NCBI GenBank assembly: GCA_049663345.1 | Contig: JBATDG010000087.1 | Coordinates: 1-64,000 of the forward strand | Direction of reading: 5' to 3' | Length of the DNA stretch: 64,000 nt | From: SZUA-365 sp049663345 | GTDB lineage: Bacteria; Bacteroidota; Ignavibacteria; SZUA-365 | Shown: one piece after another, positions 8,002-16,213 of the stretch | Position numbering within the stretch: the stretch's first letter is position 1 | Layout: the number at the start of each line of letters is the position of its first letter | Position numbers and translations under genes: made by a program | The notes under the pieces: model-generated | The model's database searches: none | What the model was told of the DNA's origin: nothing | Seen by the model: only the letters and a program-made list of their open reading frames with translations

Positions 8002-9507
8002 GTGGCACTGAAACGACGCATAGACCTGTTTTTCATTCTCTATCTCACGGCAATTGTTGGATTCGTTGTGGTTTCGAGAGAGCGCGACAGAATTGATGAT
8101 GAAATGAATGAATTAAACGAACATATCGTGCGAACCCTTCTCCCTCCGGCACCCGTGCTGGCGGAGAGCGACACGCTGCGCTGCTATGTCGATGCGGATT
8201 CCAGCGGAATCGTCATTGGTTCACCGCAGGTATTTCGCACAAAGGTGTTTGTTCAGGACATAGGACCCAACGACGCGATTTCCATGACGCTGCATAGCGT
8301 CATCCACGATGGCACGCTTTCCACACCCGAAATGGTGTCTCTTGGACTGCGTACCGGCACGGGCAATATTGAAGACCACACTGTCTATTTCCCGGTATCC
8401 TGTGTCTTCCCGCGGACGGGGTTGTACAATATCAACCTTTCCGTGCGCAGCGACCGGATCCATGAGTGGGAAGCAGGCCGCTTCCACTACCGCGGCATCA
8501 GCTTTGATACGACCATGATGAGTCGTGAAATGATTCGTGCGGTCGAACATACCGGTACGACATTGACGATTCTGGTGGTAGACACTTCCCTGAGCCAGAC
8601 TTCCTCGCTTCAACCGATTGCTCTCGAACTCAACCGCACTTCCATCACTTCCTCCGTAGGATTTGAAGAGCGCAATAGTGTGATTGTGAATCTCGGATGG
8701 GCGCGGCCGACGGTGTCGATTGCACGCGGCGGCGGAAAATTGAAGGAAGTGTCGAGGACCGATCGGTTGGTCGAGTTCCTCTGGAGCGGAACCGTCGGCA
8801 GTCTTCCGGATACTGTGATGATTGAAGCACGCACGAACCGCCAGGCGGGTGGCAAGGATATTGCGATTGCTCGCTTCGCGGTCAATGGCGTTCCTCCTTT
8901 CCTTCGCGGTGTTTCACCGGAACATCTGTTCGCCGGCGAGGACGTCAGTTTTGACATCAGCGTCGATGGCCTGAATGATCCGGCGCAGTACAGCTGGCGG
9001 CTGAACGAGAATGTCTCCCGCACCGAGCAGCTGCTGAAGACGGAAGGTCGTGGTCCCCGAGTCGCCTACCGCATTCCGAACTCCTATGCGGGAAAAACAC
9101 TTATCATCGATGCCCGGTATAACGGACGTACCTATCGGTATTTGTCGCGTGATTCGTATGCATCCGGCAACTCTCGTTTTGAGTTTGCTGTGATCGCTCC
9201 GCCGACCCAGATTGAATTTCAGCTCCCGTCAAGATCGCCGGCGTCGAGTTCTTTCAGATTTTCGGCTTCGAGATACAACGACATTCGCTTTCGGGGTGAA
9301 CAGCCCGTGGACAAGCTCTCTGATGTGCGGGTTGAACTGAACAACGAACGTGGCGAAGCGCTCAAAACAGAAGTTTGGATGATAAGGAAAGGAGAATTCG
9401 AATTTTCTCTTGAAAATCGGAATTCTATCCGTAAAGGAGGAGAACGCGTGACGGTTCGCATCCTGAGCGCAGGAAGTTCAGAACAACGCAGCATGCAGCT
9501 TTACTAG
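8002..9507 (+). CDS. GldM-like periplasmic motor arm, first copy
   Basis: It starts with GTG at 8002. One N-terminal membrane helix (IDLFFILYLTAIVGFVVV, about residues 7-24) is followed by RERD and about 470 periplasmic residues that look like successive beta-rich, Ig-like domains. This is the GldM/PorM architecture, where a dimer crosses the GldL helices and carries motion to the outer membrane. It is paralogous to the protein at 10640. Both show a 'GKTL.I' domain (SYAGKTLIIDARYNGRTYRY here), an AGE..-GL.D..Y.W block, and a C-terminal SDVRVELNNERGE. It pairs with the GldL-like gene 59 nt upstream. The 241-nt gap downstream (9508-9748) has no convincing gene and may hold a promoter for the second pair. 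Confidence 0.7.
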   Translation: MALKRRIDLFFILYLTAIVGFVVVSRERDRIDDEMNELNEHIVRTLLPPAPVLAESDTLRCYVDADSSGIVIGSPQVFRTKVFVQDIGPNDAISMTLHSVIHDGTLSTPEMVSLGLRTGTGNIEDHTVYFPVSCVFPRTGLYNINLSVRSDRIHEWEAGRFHYRGISFDTTMMSREMIRAVEHTGTTLTILVVDTSLSQTSSLQPIALELNRTSITSSVGFEERNSVIVNLGWARPTVSIARGGGKLKEVSRTDRLVEFLWSGTVGSLPDTVMIEARTNRQAGGKDIAIARFAVNGVPPFLRGVSPEHLFAGEDVSFDISVDGLNDPAQYSWRLNENVSRTEQLLKTEGRGPRVAYRIPNSYAGKTLIIDARYNGRTYRYLSRDSYASGNSRFEFAVIAPPTQIEFQLPSRSPASSSFRFSASRYNDIRFRGEQPVDKLSDVRVELNNERGEALKTEVWMIRKGEFEFSLENRNSIRKGGERVTVRILSAGSSEQRSMQLY

Positions 9508-9748
9508 ATCTGAGAGACAATAAAACATGTCGGCCAAATTTGACTTGAATATGATGTTTGTGCGAGATTGTTGTGATAGTGAATCTGCGATATTTTTCGC
9601 CATGTCTGCCGGTCAATCGAATTGTTCGGCTCTCATCACGACAGTCAATGCAACACCGACTCAAATTGAATCAGTACATTATCAAATTAACAGTGTCCCG
9701 CTCCCGGCGGTGACAGCTCATCCTATGTCTTGTTAGGAGGTTTTCCTT

Positions 9749-10591
9749 ATGAAGAGTAGTGGATTCATTCGCCGCATGGTGCTCAGTGTTTTGCTGATCG
9801 CCTTCGTCGCTGCTTTCACGGTCCCTTCCGTGTATGCGCAGTCAGATGAACAAGTGACTCTTGAGCAGATGAAAATGAAATTGCGTGACGAGGGCAAGAA
9901 CCGCAACCTTAGCCAGCTGACGCATGCCGAGCTTGAGTTGATCAAACCCAGCGAGGGTGGCTTGATCTCGAACTTGTTCAATCCCGAACTCGTGACGAAG
10001 GTCGGAAACTCTACCTTCATCATGAACATGCTTGCGATTACGCTCGTCATCACCATTTCCGGATTTGTTGTTCTGTTTTTCTTCACGCCAATTGGACTTT
10101 TTCTGTTCAGAGGCAGCATGCACACATTCGTGGGTGCGATTCTGAAGTCATCCGGTATTTCGAAGAAATTCGGTGATAACCTCATGACGGGTCCCAAGAA
10201 ATGGCTGAAGCATGAAAATGGCAGCGTCCGCGCAGCATTCGCGCTTTACATGCATAACGATTTCATCCCTCAGTATAAAAACAATATCACCGCCATCGCC
10301 TTCATGGGAACGGCGTTCCTTATTCTTAACATCGGTCTCCGCGGCGTCAAGTTCATGACCGCCCATCAGCCGGATCTTATCGTCATCGCTATCATCGTCG
10401 AAATCACCGTGCTTCTTCTTCTCGGTATGACAACGTGGTATGAAAAAGAAGAAGACGAGGATCAGGAAGGCGGCGGCCAGAAAATTCCTGGCAAGCAGCT
10501 TTCTTTGGCCGATGTCGAACGTCGCCTCGATGCCCTCAAGAGCGAGCTCGAGGCATCCGTCAGGACCGAAACCGGTCTCCGTCATCAGTAA
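9749..10591 (+). CDS. GldL-like inner-membrane motor protein, second copy
   Basis: 280 aa. A strong ribosome site (taggaggtttt) precedes the ATG at 9749. A signal-peptide-like helix (residues 10-30, ending VYAQ) is followed by a helix at about 91-113. The GldL-type hairpin comes last: helix about 180-200 (ITAIAFMGTAFLILNIGLRG) and helix about 209-229 with buried E218 (IAIIVEITVLLLLGMTTW). The position of the glutamate and the acidic stretch after the hairpin mirror the copy at 7175. A short C-terminal coiled coil follows (ADVERRLDALKSELEAS). The two additional N-terminal hydrophobic segments are unusual for GldL and change the topology. It is followed 48 nt later by a GldM-like partner. Confidence 0.65.
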   Translation: MKSSGFIRRMVLSVLLIAFVAAFTVPSVYAQSDEQVTLEQMKMKLRDEGKNRNLSQLTHAELELIKPSEGGLISNLFNPELVTKVGNSTFIMNMLAITLVITISGFVVLFFFTPIGLFLFRGSMHTFVGAILKSSGISKKFGDNLMTGPKKWLKHENGSVRAAFALYMHNDFIPQYKNNITAIAFMGTAFLILNIGLRGVKFMTAHQPDLIVIAIIVEITVLLLLGMTTWYEKEEDEDQEGGGQKIPGKQLSLADVERRLDALKSELEASVRTETGLRHQ

Positions 10592-10639
10592 GCAGTCACG
10601 GATGTCCGACAATCAGTTAAGAAGAAGGAGTAAGCAATA

Positions 10640-12247
10640 ATGGCACATACTGCCGACCACTATAAAAAATACCAGGTTTACTTCTTCCTGTATCTGGCTG
10701 TGATCTGTGAGCTTCTGATCATCATCGTAGAACGCGATGATGCAGAGGCTGAACTCCTCATGCAGCAGCGGATGCTGGAAGAAAAAAATCGTAAAATCAT
10801 TCTTGAGCTTCTCAAGAACATGCCTGCCGTTGCCGCAGCCGGTGACAACCAGCTCAAGGTCGGTGAGGAACGCAAATTTACGATCAACGTGAAAGGCCTC
10901 GGCGAGAATGATGAAGTGACTACCCCGCCGGAAGTGAAAGTGTTCAAGGATGGTACCGAGATGGGTACGCTCAAGTATCCGCAGGACATTCAGGATTCCG
11001 TTATCAACGGTGTCTCCGGTGAGAGAATCTACCGCTTCACATGGAAAGCGGATGCCGGTCCGGGCACTTATGAATTATGGGTACAGGCCGGAACCAACCG
11101 AGTGTCGCTCACACCCGATCTAACGGATGGCGAAGCGAAAATCAAGGTAGGTACATTGGAGTTTTCGCGCAGAGAAATTCGGTCTGCTCTCGATTCCGAT
11201 CCGGGATTGAAAGGCACTCCAATCGAACACTACATTGAGAAATCCGAGAATCTTAATCCCGACAAGTTTGTTGTCGAGGTGGTCTCCGAGGAATACGATC
11301 AGCTGCAGATTCAGGCAGATCCGATCGTGACTGCTGTTGGCTTCCCCACGTTCAACGAAATCAAGGTTCGTGGTACGACCGTCGACAAGATCTCCAATAT
11401 CGGCATCAACGGCGGTGGCGTTTCCCTGGGTCCTGACAATCAGCGCAACCCATACTACAGCGCCGATGCTGAGCGCGGCAAATGGGTTTGGTCAAATACC
11501 TTTAACGAGGCAGGTACAAAAACGATCAGCGTCGATGCACGCGACAGGCGCGATGCCGGTACGAAAAGCGTTTCTCGGCCCATCAACTTTGAAGTTATCG
11601 TTAAAGAGCCGTTCCTGAGCCGCCGCAAACCTGCTGGTGCATTTGCAGGTGAGATTTTTGAGATGTACATCAACGTAGCTGGGCTCGAAGATGTCGGATC
11701 TTACGATTGGAATATCGAGCTTGAAGGTACTGTTGTAGAAAAGGGCAAGGGCAACGTTATTAAATACAAGGTACCTGAGAACGCACTTGGAAAAACGTTG
11801 ACGATTAAGTCGCTTTACAAAAATCGTGTCTACCAGGTGCTCACAGATTCTGCGTCTACAAGCCTTACCTCCTCAGAATTTTTGTATAATATCTCTTCCC
11901 CAATTGACCAAATTGGGTCTCAGTCCTTCGCCGCCGGAGGTGAGTACCCGATCAACAATGTTTTCCAATTCATGGTCGCCCGCTGTGGACGATGCTCGGC
12001 TTCAAATATCCGAAATATGCAACCTTCGGACATTCGTGTTGAGGTTGAGTCCGATGACGGTCAAGATCTTCTTGATGACGTACAGTACAATCTGAATGTC
12101 GACCCAAATACCGGAGCGGATCGTGGTACGCTTGTAAAGTTCTATCTCAAGGGCAAGATCCCTCGTGATGGTGTTGAGGCGACTATCGTTGTGCGTTACG
12201 GTTCTAAAAGAGCCGAATACAAGAACATTTTACTTCGCCAGGAATAA
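10640..12247 (+). CDS. GldM-like periplasmic motor arm, second copy
   Basis: 535 aa with a good ribosome site (aaggagtaagcaata). The N-terminal helix YFFLYLAVICELLIIIV (about residues 14-30) ends in ERDD, matching the RERD after the helix of the first copy. The remainder is periplasmic and beta-rich, with four apparent domains. The third has AGEIFEMYINVAGLEDVGSY then GKTLTIKSLYKNRVYQV. The last has PSDIRVEVESDDGQ. The architecture and shared blocks make it a paralogue of the 8002 protein and a GldM/PorM-type subunit by inference. A CGRC pair in the last domain (VARCGRCSASN) could form a disulfide. It is likely co-transcribed with 9749 and the outer-membrane proteins downstream. Confidence 0.7.
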   Translation: MAHTADHYKKYQVYFFLYLAVICELLIIIVERDDAEAELLMQQRMLEEKNRKIILELLKNMPAVAAAGDNQLKVGEERKFTINVKGLGENDEVTTPPEVKVFKDGTEMGTLKYPQDIQDSVINGVSGERIYRFTWKADAGPGTYELWVQAGTNRVSLTPDLTDGEAKIKVGTLEFSRREIRSALDSDPGLKGTPIEHYIEKSENLNPDKFVVEVVSEEYDQLQIQADPIVTAVGFPTFNEIKVRGTTVDKISNIGINGGGVSLGPDNQRNPYYSADAERGKWVWSNTFNEAGTKTISVDARDRRDAGTKSVSRPINFEVIVKEPFLSRRKPAGAFAGEIFEMYINVAGLEDVGSYDWNIELEGTVVEKGKGNVIKYKVPENALGKTLTIKSLYKNRVYQVLTDSASTSLTSSEFLYNISSPIDQIGSQSFAAGGEYPINNVFQFMVARCGRCSASNIRNMQPSDIRVEVESDDGQDLLDDVQYNLNVDPNTGADRGTLVKFYLKGKIPRDGVEATIVVRYGSKRAEYKNILLRQE

Positions 12248-12309
12248 TACATTTGCATTTGGTTCTTGCACCTGAAGTGGAAAATTCATTTCGATTAGAG
12301 GTTAAGTAC

Positions 12310-14361
12310 ATGAATAAACAAGTTTTTTTACGAGCCACTCTGGTCCTGGCGCTGGTGTTCGGCTTCTTGCCGCAGCTTCTTGCTCAGACCGATCGCGATG
12401 TGAAGAGCAAGCAGACGGATTTGAAGCGCGAATACAACGATGCGTCGGAGAAAAACCAGATCATCAAGTCGGCTGCGGAAGATAAGCCGCGTGCAACGAC
12501 CGGTCGGACTCGCAGTTCGGCCACTACCGGGTATGACTATACTCAGGTAAAAGGCTACGCTTTGCGCCAATTCTATGAGCGCCTCGATAAGGTGTTTGCC
12601 CGCGCGAACGATCTTGGAATGTTTGAAGAAGAATATCGAGTCGATGGCACTTTTGCAGTGGCCGGTCGTGTCGGAAACGGGAATGCCCAGATCCGCAAAG
12701 TTGAAGTCTACTATGTTGAAGCCAGCCCCGAAGAACAGGAGCAGTACAATATTGACCCGTTCCAAATTATTGAAGTCTATATTGAAAAGCTGGAGAACCT
12801 TCCTCCCGAGGAAAAAGGGGAAAGCGGTGAAGACGACGGCCTGAATCCGTTTGGCGGATTCGGATCGATGACTGAGCAGCAGGCAAAGGGCTTCTCGCTT
12901 GCGGGATCAGAGCTGAACAGCGTCCTGCAATTAGCCGATGCTTCACTTTATGACGACATTCTCGGACAGCGCAGCCAGTCGAAAAACATCTCGCTTCCTG
13001 AGCGTGGAAGTTGGATGCCAGGCAAGGTCGGGCCGTTTATCGTCATGACGCAGCGTGAGCTTGAAACGACAACAAGCCGCTTCAAGGATTTTTGGAATAT
13101 GCGCGACACGCTTCAAACCGCAAATATTCCGCCGCAATTTGAGGCCTCCGGCCCGCTTTATTCCGGCAGTATTCCAGTATTTTACCCTGAAATTAAAAAA
13201 TTGCGTATTCGCAACACGGAAAACGGTAAATCACTTAAAATTACCAGCGTGACTTTTGTCGGGGAAAATGCGGATCAGTGGGAAGTACGAACAAAATTCC
13301 CGAAAGTACTCGCGGGAAAGGGCGAAGACAACGATAAGGTCGACATCGAATTTGAGTATATCGGCAATTCTAATTACGAGACTGCAGGTCAAATGCAGAT
13401 CGATGCAAAGGAATCAAGTTCTTTCCAAGTGGTCGAAATATTGGCTAACCCTGGAAAATATCCCTCGGATTTCCTCACTCTCGATGCCTCCCTTGATCGG
13501 GTTGAACTCCGGTCCCCAGCCCTGTCGGGCTTTGCACCCAATTGGAAGCTTGCATATACCATTGGAAATGACGAGATCGGGCTTCCGCGCTGGTCCACAG
13601 GCATTTCTACATTGAGTGTCGGCTTCAAAAATCAGATGAGTGTTGGCATTGTGCTGCCCATGAATATGCTGGCAGCGGACCTTCCGAGTCCTCTGGCCTT
13701 CAAGAACAATCTGATGTCTTCCCCCCCCGGCTATAATCTCACTTTTGATTTCACCTTCGGCTTCCCCTTCTCCCTTGGCGGCAGTCTGACGGTGATCAAT
13801 GATTTTTCATCGACAGAGGCCTACAAGCATCTTAAAGTGATGAACGTCTCGTTCGATGAAACAGTTGATTTGAAGGATTACAGAAACGACTTCTTCCACA
13901 TCTCCTCGATTGCACAGGTTTTCTATCCGATCATGTTCACAGACAATGCAATCAATCCCAACATTGCATTTCGCTTGAATATTGGTGGTGCCTATATGCA
14001 GGTCATGCGCGATCACCTTGTCGTTCCGGGTGATGTTGGTCTGGGTAACGGAAAAGAAGGCCGGGATTTCCAGACCGAGGATATCGGAAAAATGATGACG
14101 CTCGGTAAGGAAAAGGATATTGTGGATGTCTATATTCGCATGTCCTTCATTAACCTCCGGTCCTCCAGCAAGTACGGAATGGGCATTCAGTATACGGGCG
14201 GCCGTATGATGGCAGACGCCTTCCTGGAACTCACCGACTGGCTGCGCGTGGATGCCAAATATTCCTTCCTTCTGCGAGCACAGGAGATTTGGGAAACTGA
14301 AAACAGCTATTTCCTCATCACTCCGCGCCTGCGTATCGGGCTGCCCTCTATCTTTAATTGA
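12310..14361 (+). CDS. Outer-membrane protein of the motor cluster, first copy
   Basis: 683 aa from the ATG at 12310. A signal peptide (MNKQVFLRATLVLALVFGF…LLAQ) is clear, which is why the upstream frame start at 12253 is rejected. A Lys/Arg/Thr-rich linker follows, then an alpha/beta periplasmic part. Next comes an Ig-like segment (LRIRNTENGKSLKITSVTFVG) resembling 'choice-of-anchor D' domains. The last 230 residues form alternating beta strands, as in a membrane barrel. Its end, YGMGIQYTGGRMMADAFLEL…WLRVDAKYS, is related to the end of the next protein. I do not recognise the family. PorP/SprF-like or another T9SS-associated barrel is possible. Confidence 0.6.
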   Translation: MNKQVFLRATLVLALVFGFLPQLLAQTDRDVKSKQTDLKREYNDASEKNQIIKSAAEDKPRATTGRTRSSATTGYDYTQVKGYALRQFYERLDKVFARANDLGMFEEEYRVDGTFAVAGRVGNGNAQIRKVEVYYVEASPEEQEQYNIDPFQIIEVYIEKLENLPPEEKGESGEDDGLNPFGGFGSMTEQQAKGFSLAGSELNSVLQLADASLYDDILGQRSQSKNISLPERGSWMPGKVGPFIVMTQRELETTTSRFKDFWNMRDTLQTANIPPQFEASGPLYSGSIPVFYPEIKKLRIRNTENGKSLKITSVTFVGENADQWEVRTKFPKVLAGKGEDNDKVDIEFEYIGNSNYETAGQMQIDAKESSSFQVVEILANPGKYPSDFLTLDASLDRVELRSPALSGFAPNWKLAYTIGNDEIGLPRWSTGISTLSVGFKNQMSVGIVLPMNMLAADLPSPLAFKNNLMSSPPGYNLTFDFTFGFPFSLGGSLTVINDFSSTEAYKHLKVMNVSFDETVDLKDYRNDFFHISSIAQVFYPIMFTDNAINPNIAFRLNIGGAYMQVMRDHLVVPGDVGLGNGKEGRDFQTEDIGKMMTLGKEKDIVDVYIRMSFINLRSSSKYGMGIQYTGGRMMADAFLELTDWLRVDAKYSFLLRAQEIWETENSYFLITPRLRIGLPSIFN

Positions 14362-14375
14362 GCGGAGGCAGCACC

Positions 14376-16085
14376 ATGAAGAACAACACAGTATCTAGCA
14401 CGGAACAATACGGCATGCAGATGAAACACAGATTCCTTTCGATTCTCGTTGCATTTCTTCTCGTTGCCTGGATCGCGCCAACGATGGTCCGCGCCCAGAG
14501 CTCGGATGATGAGCTGACGAGCGTTGAACAGATCATGCGATACATGAAGAGCGCCAATTACGCAGAAGAAGACCTGCGTCAGCGAATGGCCTGGGGCGAT
14601 AAGATTATCAATGATATGGTCTCATTTCGAGCCTCAGAAGATGATCGGCAGAACTATCTTCGCCTGCTGGACATCGCGATCGACCATTACAAAGACGAAA
14701 ATGGTCGTCTGCGTATCCTCCTTCGCGCACTGACAACGCTTGATCCTCTGGTTGCAAAATATTTTCCCCAGTGGATCATTCAGGACGAGCCCATGATTCT
14801 TGAAGTCATGCGCAAGATCCGCGATAATCGCGACGATCTGCTCGACGCAGACGCCGTCGATATCGCTGAGCGCGTGCTCACCGGCAAGGCCCGCATGCGT
14901 GTGATTCAGAGTCCGAAGGACGATCAAAATCTGATTGCCATCATCATTGAAAAGGCAAGACCGCACGACGAGGAAAAGCTTTCCGCTGGCTTCCTCCCGA
15001 ACAAGGACAATCCCGACTTCGATGACTACCGCATCGTTGGACGCCGCAACCTGTCTGACATTCTCACGCTCGATCTCTATACCGCAGTGGTTTCACGGCA
15101 GTATGCATCTCTCGATGAGACCGGCGCTGTCAAACCGCAGGCCTATGTCGCAGAGGCGACGATCAGCATTCCTTTCGGCGGCGGCTTCATGTGGACCCTC
15201 GATGCCGATGAGCGCATCGGCGACGGTGTTACACTGCAGCCATCCCGCATTCGTGCAGGATTTGAGCTGAAAATCGGCAATGACTACGTCAACCTTCCGT
15301 TCCTTTACGGAGCGCAGTGGAACACGCTCTTCGTGTACGAACCCTCTACAACTGAACGGATCAAGATTGGTCCCGCCATCCCGTTCACCTGGGGTGACAT
15401 GAGCATCTCTGAGCAGTTCCCGATTTTTCAGCCCCGTACCATCAACGGCACATGGGGCGCGTCGGGTGAATACTACAAGCAGCTCTCCAACATCTCCGGA
15501 GCTCCCGGAGTCGATGCCGACGGTCTTGGCGCAGCGGCCTTCGTTTCCTTCGGTCTGAAAACCCTGGGCAACAAGAAGATCACCAATGCATCCGGCCAAA
15601 TCATCAATGGTGACGGAGCGGATGTCGGGTTGTCGACTGGCATTACCGATGCGAATCATCTTGGTGCACATTTCTACTATCTCGCCAACACTGCTAACCT
15701 GTTCTACTGGCGCGATCTCGGATTCATGCTCGATGGTCTCCGTCTGAGCGTTGGTCTTGGATACGAAAAAGTCATTGAGGCGGTTCGACAGAATCCATTT
15801 GATCTTCCCGGTCAGACGACTTGGAACACTGACAGCGTATTCACTGTCAGCGACAAGAGCATTCTCGATGCGTTTGTGCGACTTGCGTATGATCACACAG
15901 GAAAAACCACCTATGGCGTTGCGCTGCAGTATTTCAACGGCGGCATGATGGGCGAGGTGTATCTCAATATCTTCAGTTGGATGCGTGCGGAAGTGAAATA
16001 TTCCCGCGTGCTTTTCCGCGACCCCGAAAAGTGGGAGCTCGAGGAAATGATCGTGCCCGGCCTCCGTTTCGGATTTGCGTTCTAG
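14376..16085 (+). CDS. Outer-membrane protein of the motor cluster, second copy
   Basis: 569 aa. The ATG at 14376 follows the ribosome site gcggaggcagcacc, which overlaps the upstream stop. The signal peptide ends MVRAQ. Residues about 45-210 are helical and charged (VEQIMRYMKSANYAEEDLRQ onward), suggesting a periplasmic domain. The remainder is a likely barrel ending in FGFAF, a typical aromatic C-terminus for outer-membrane insertion. Its last strands, YGVALQYFNGGMMGEVYLNI…WMRAEVKYS, match those of the 12310 protein, so the barrel halves are paralogous while the N-terminal halves differ. This is likely an outer-membrane partner of the GldLM-like motors. Confidence 0.6.
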   Translation: MKNNTVSSTEQYGMQMKHRFLSILVAFLLVAWIAPTMVRAQSSDDELTSVEQIMRYMKSANYAEEDLRQRMAWGDKIINDMVSFRASEDDRQNYLRLLDIAIDHYKDENGRLRILLRALTTLDPLVAKYFPQWIIQDEPMILEVMRKIRDNRDDLLDADAVDIAERVLTGKARMRVIQSPKDDQNLIAIIIEKARPHDEEKLSAGFLPNKDNPDFDDYRIVGRRNLSDILTLDLYTAVVSRQYASLDETGAVKPQAYVAEATISIPFGGGFMWTLDADERIGDGVTLQPSRIRAGFELKIGNDYVNLPFLYGAQWNTLFVYEPSTTERIKIGPAIPFTWGDMSISEQFPIFQPRTINGTWGASGEYYKQLSNISGAPGVDADGLGAAAFVSFGLKTLGNKKITNASGQIINGDGADVGLSTGITDANHLGAHFYYLANTANLFYWRDLGFMLDGLRLSVGLGYEKVIEAVRQNPFDLPGQTTWNTDSVFTVSDKSILDAFVRLAYDHTGKTTYGVALQYFNGGMMGEVYLNIFSWMRAEVKYSRVLFRDPEKWELEEMIVPGLRFGFAF

Positions 16086-16213
16086 CAGCAAACTGATTCA
16101 TCGGCGACTGATATACGTGCAGGCGGTGGACCCTCCCCATCGCCTGCACATGTTTTTACGGAAAAATTGTTGACAATGTGGAACCATGGCCGTAGTCGTT
16201 CCGTGTGTACGGG

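Noticed and set aside
9527..9736. 69-codon frame between the two motor pairs
   Set aside because: The composition does not look coding, it lacks a ribosome site, and its end overlaps the strong ribosome site region of the next gene.
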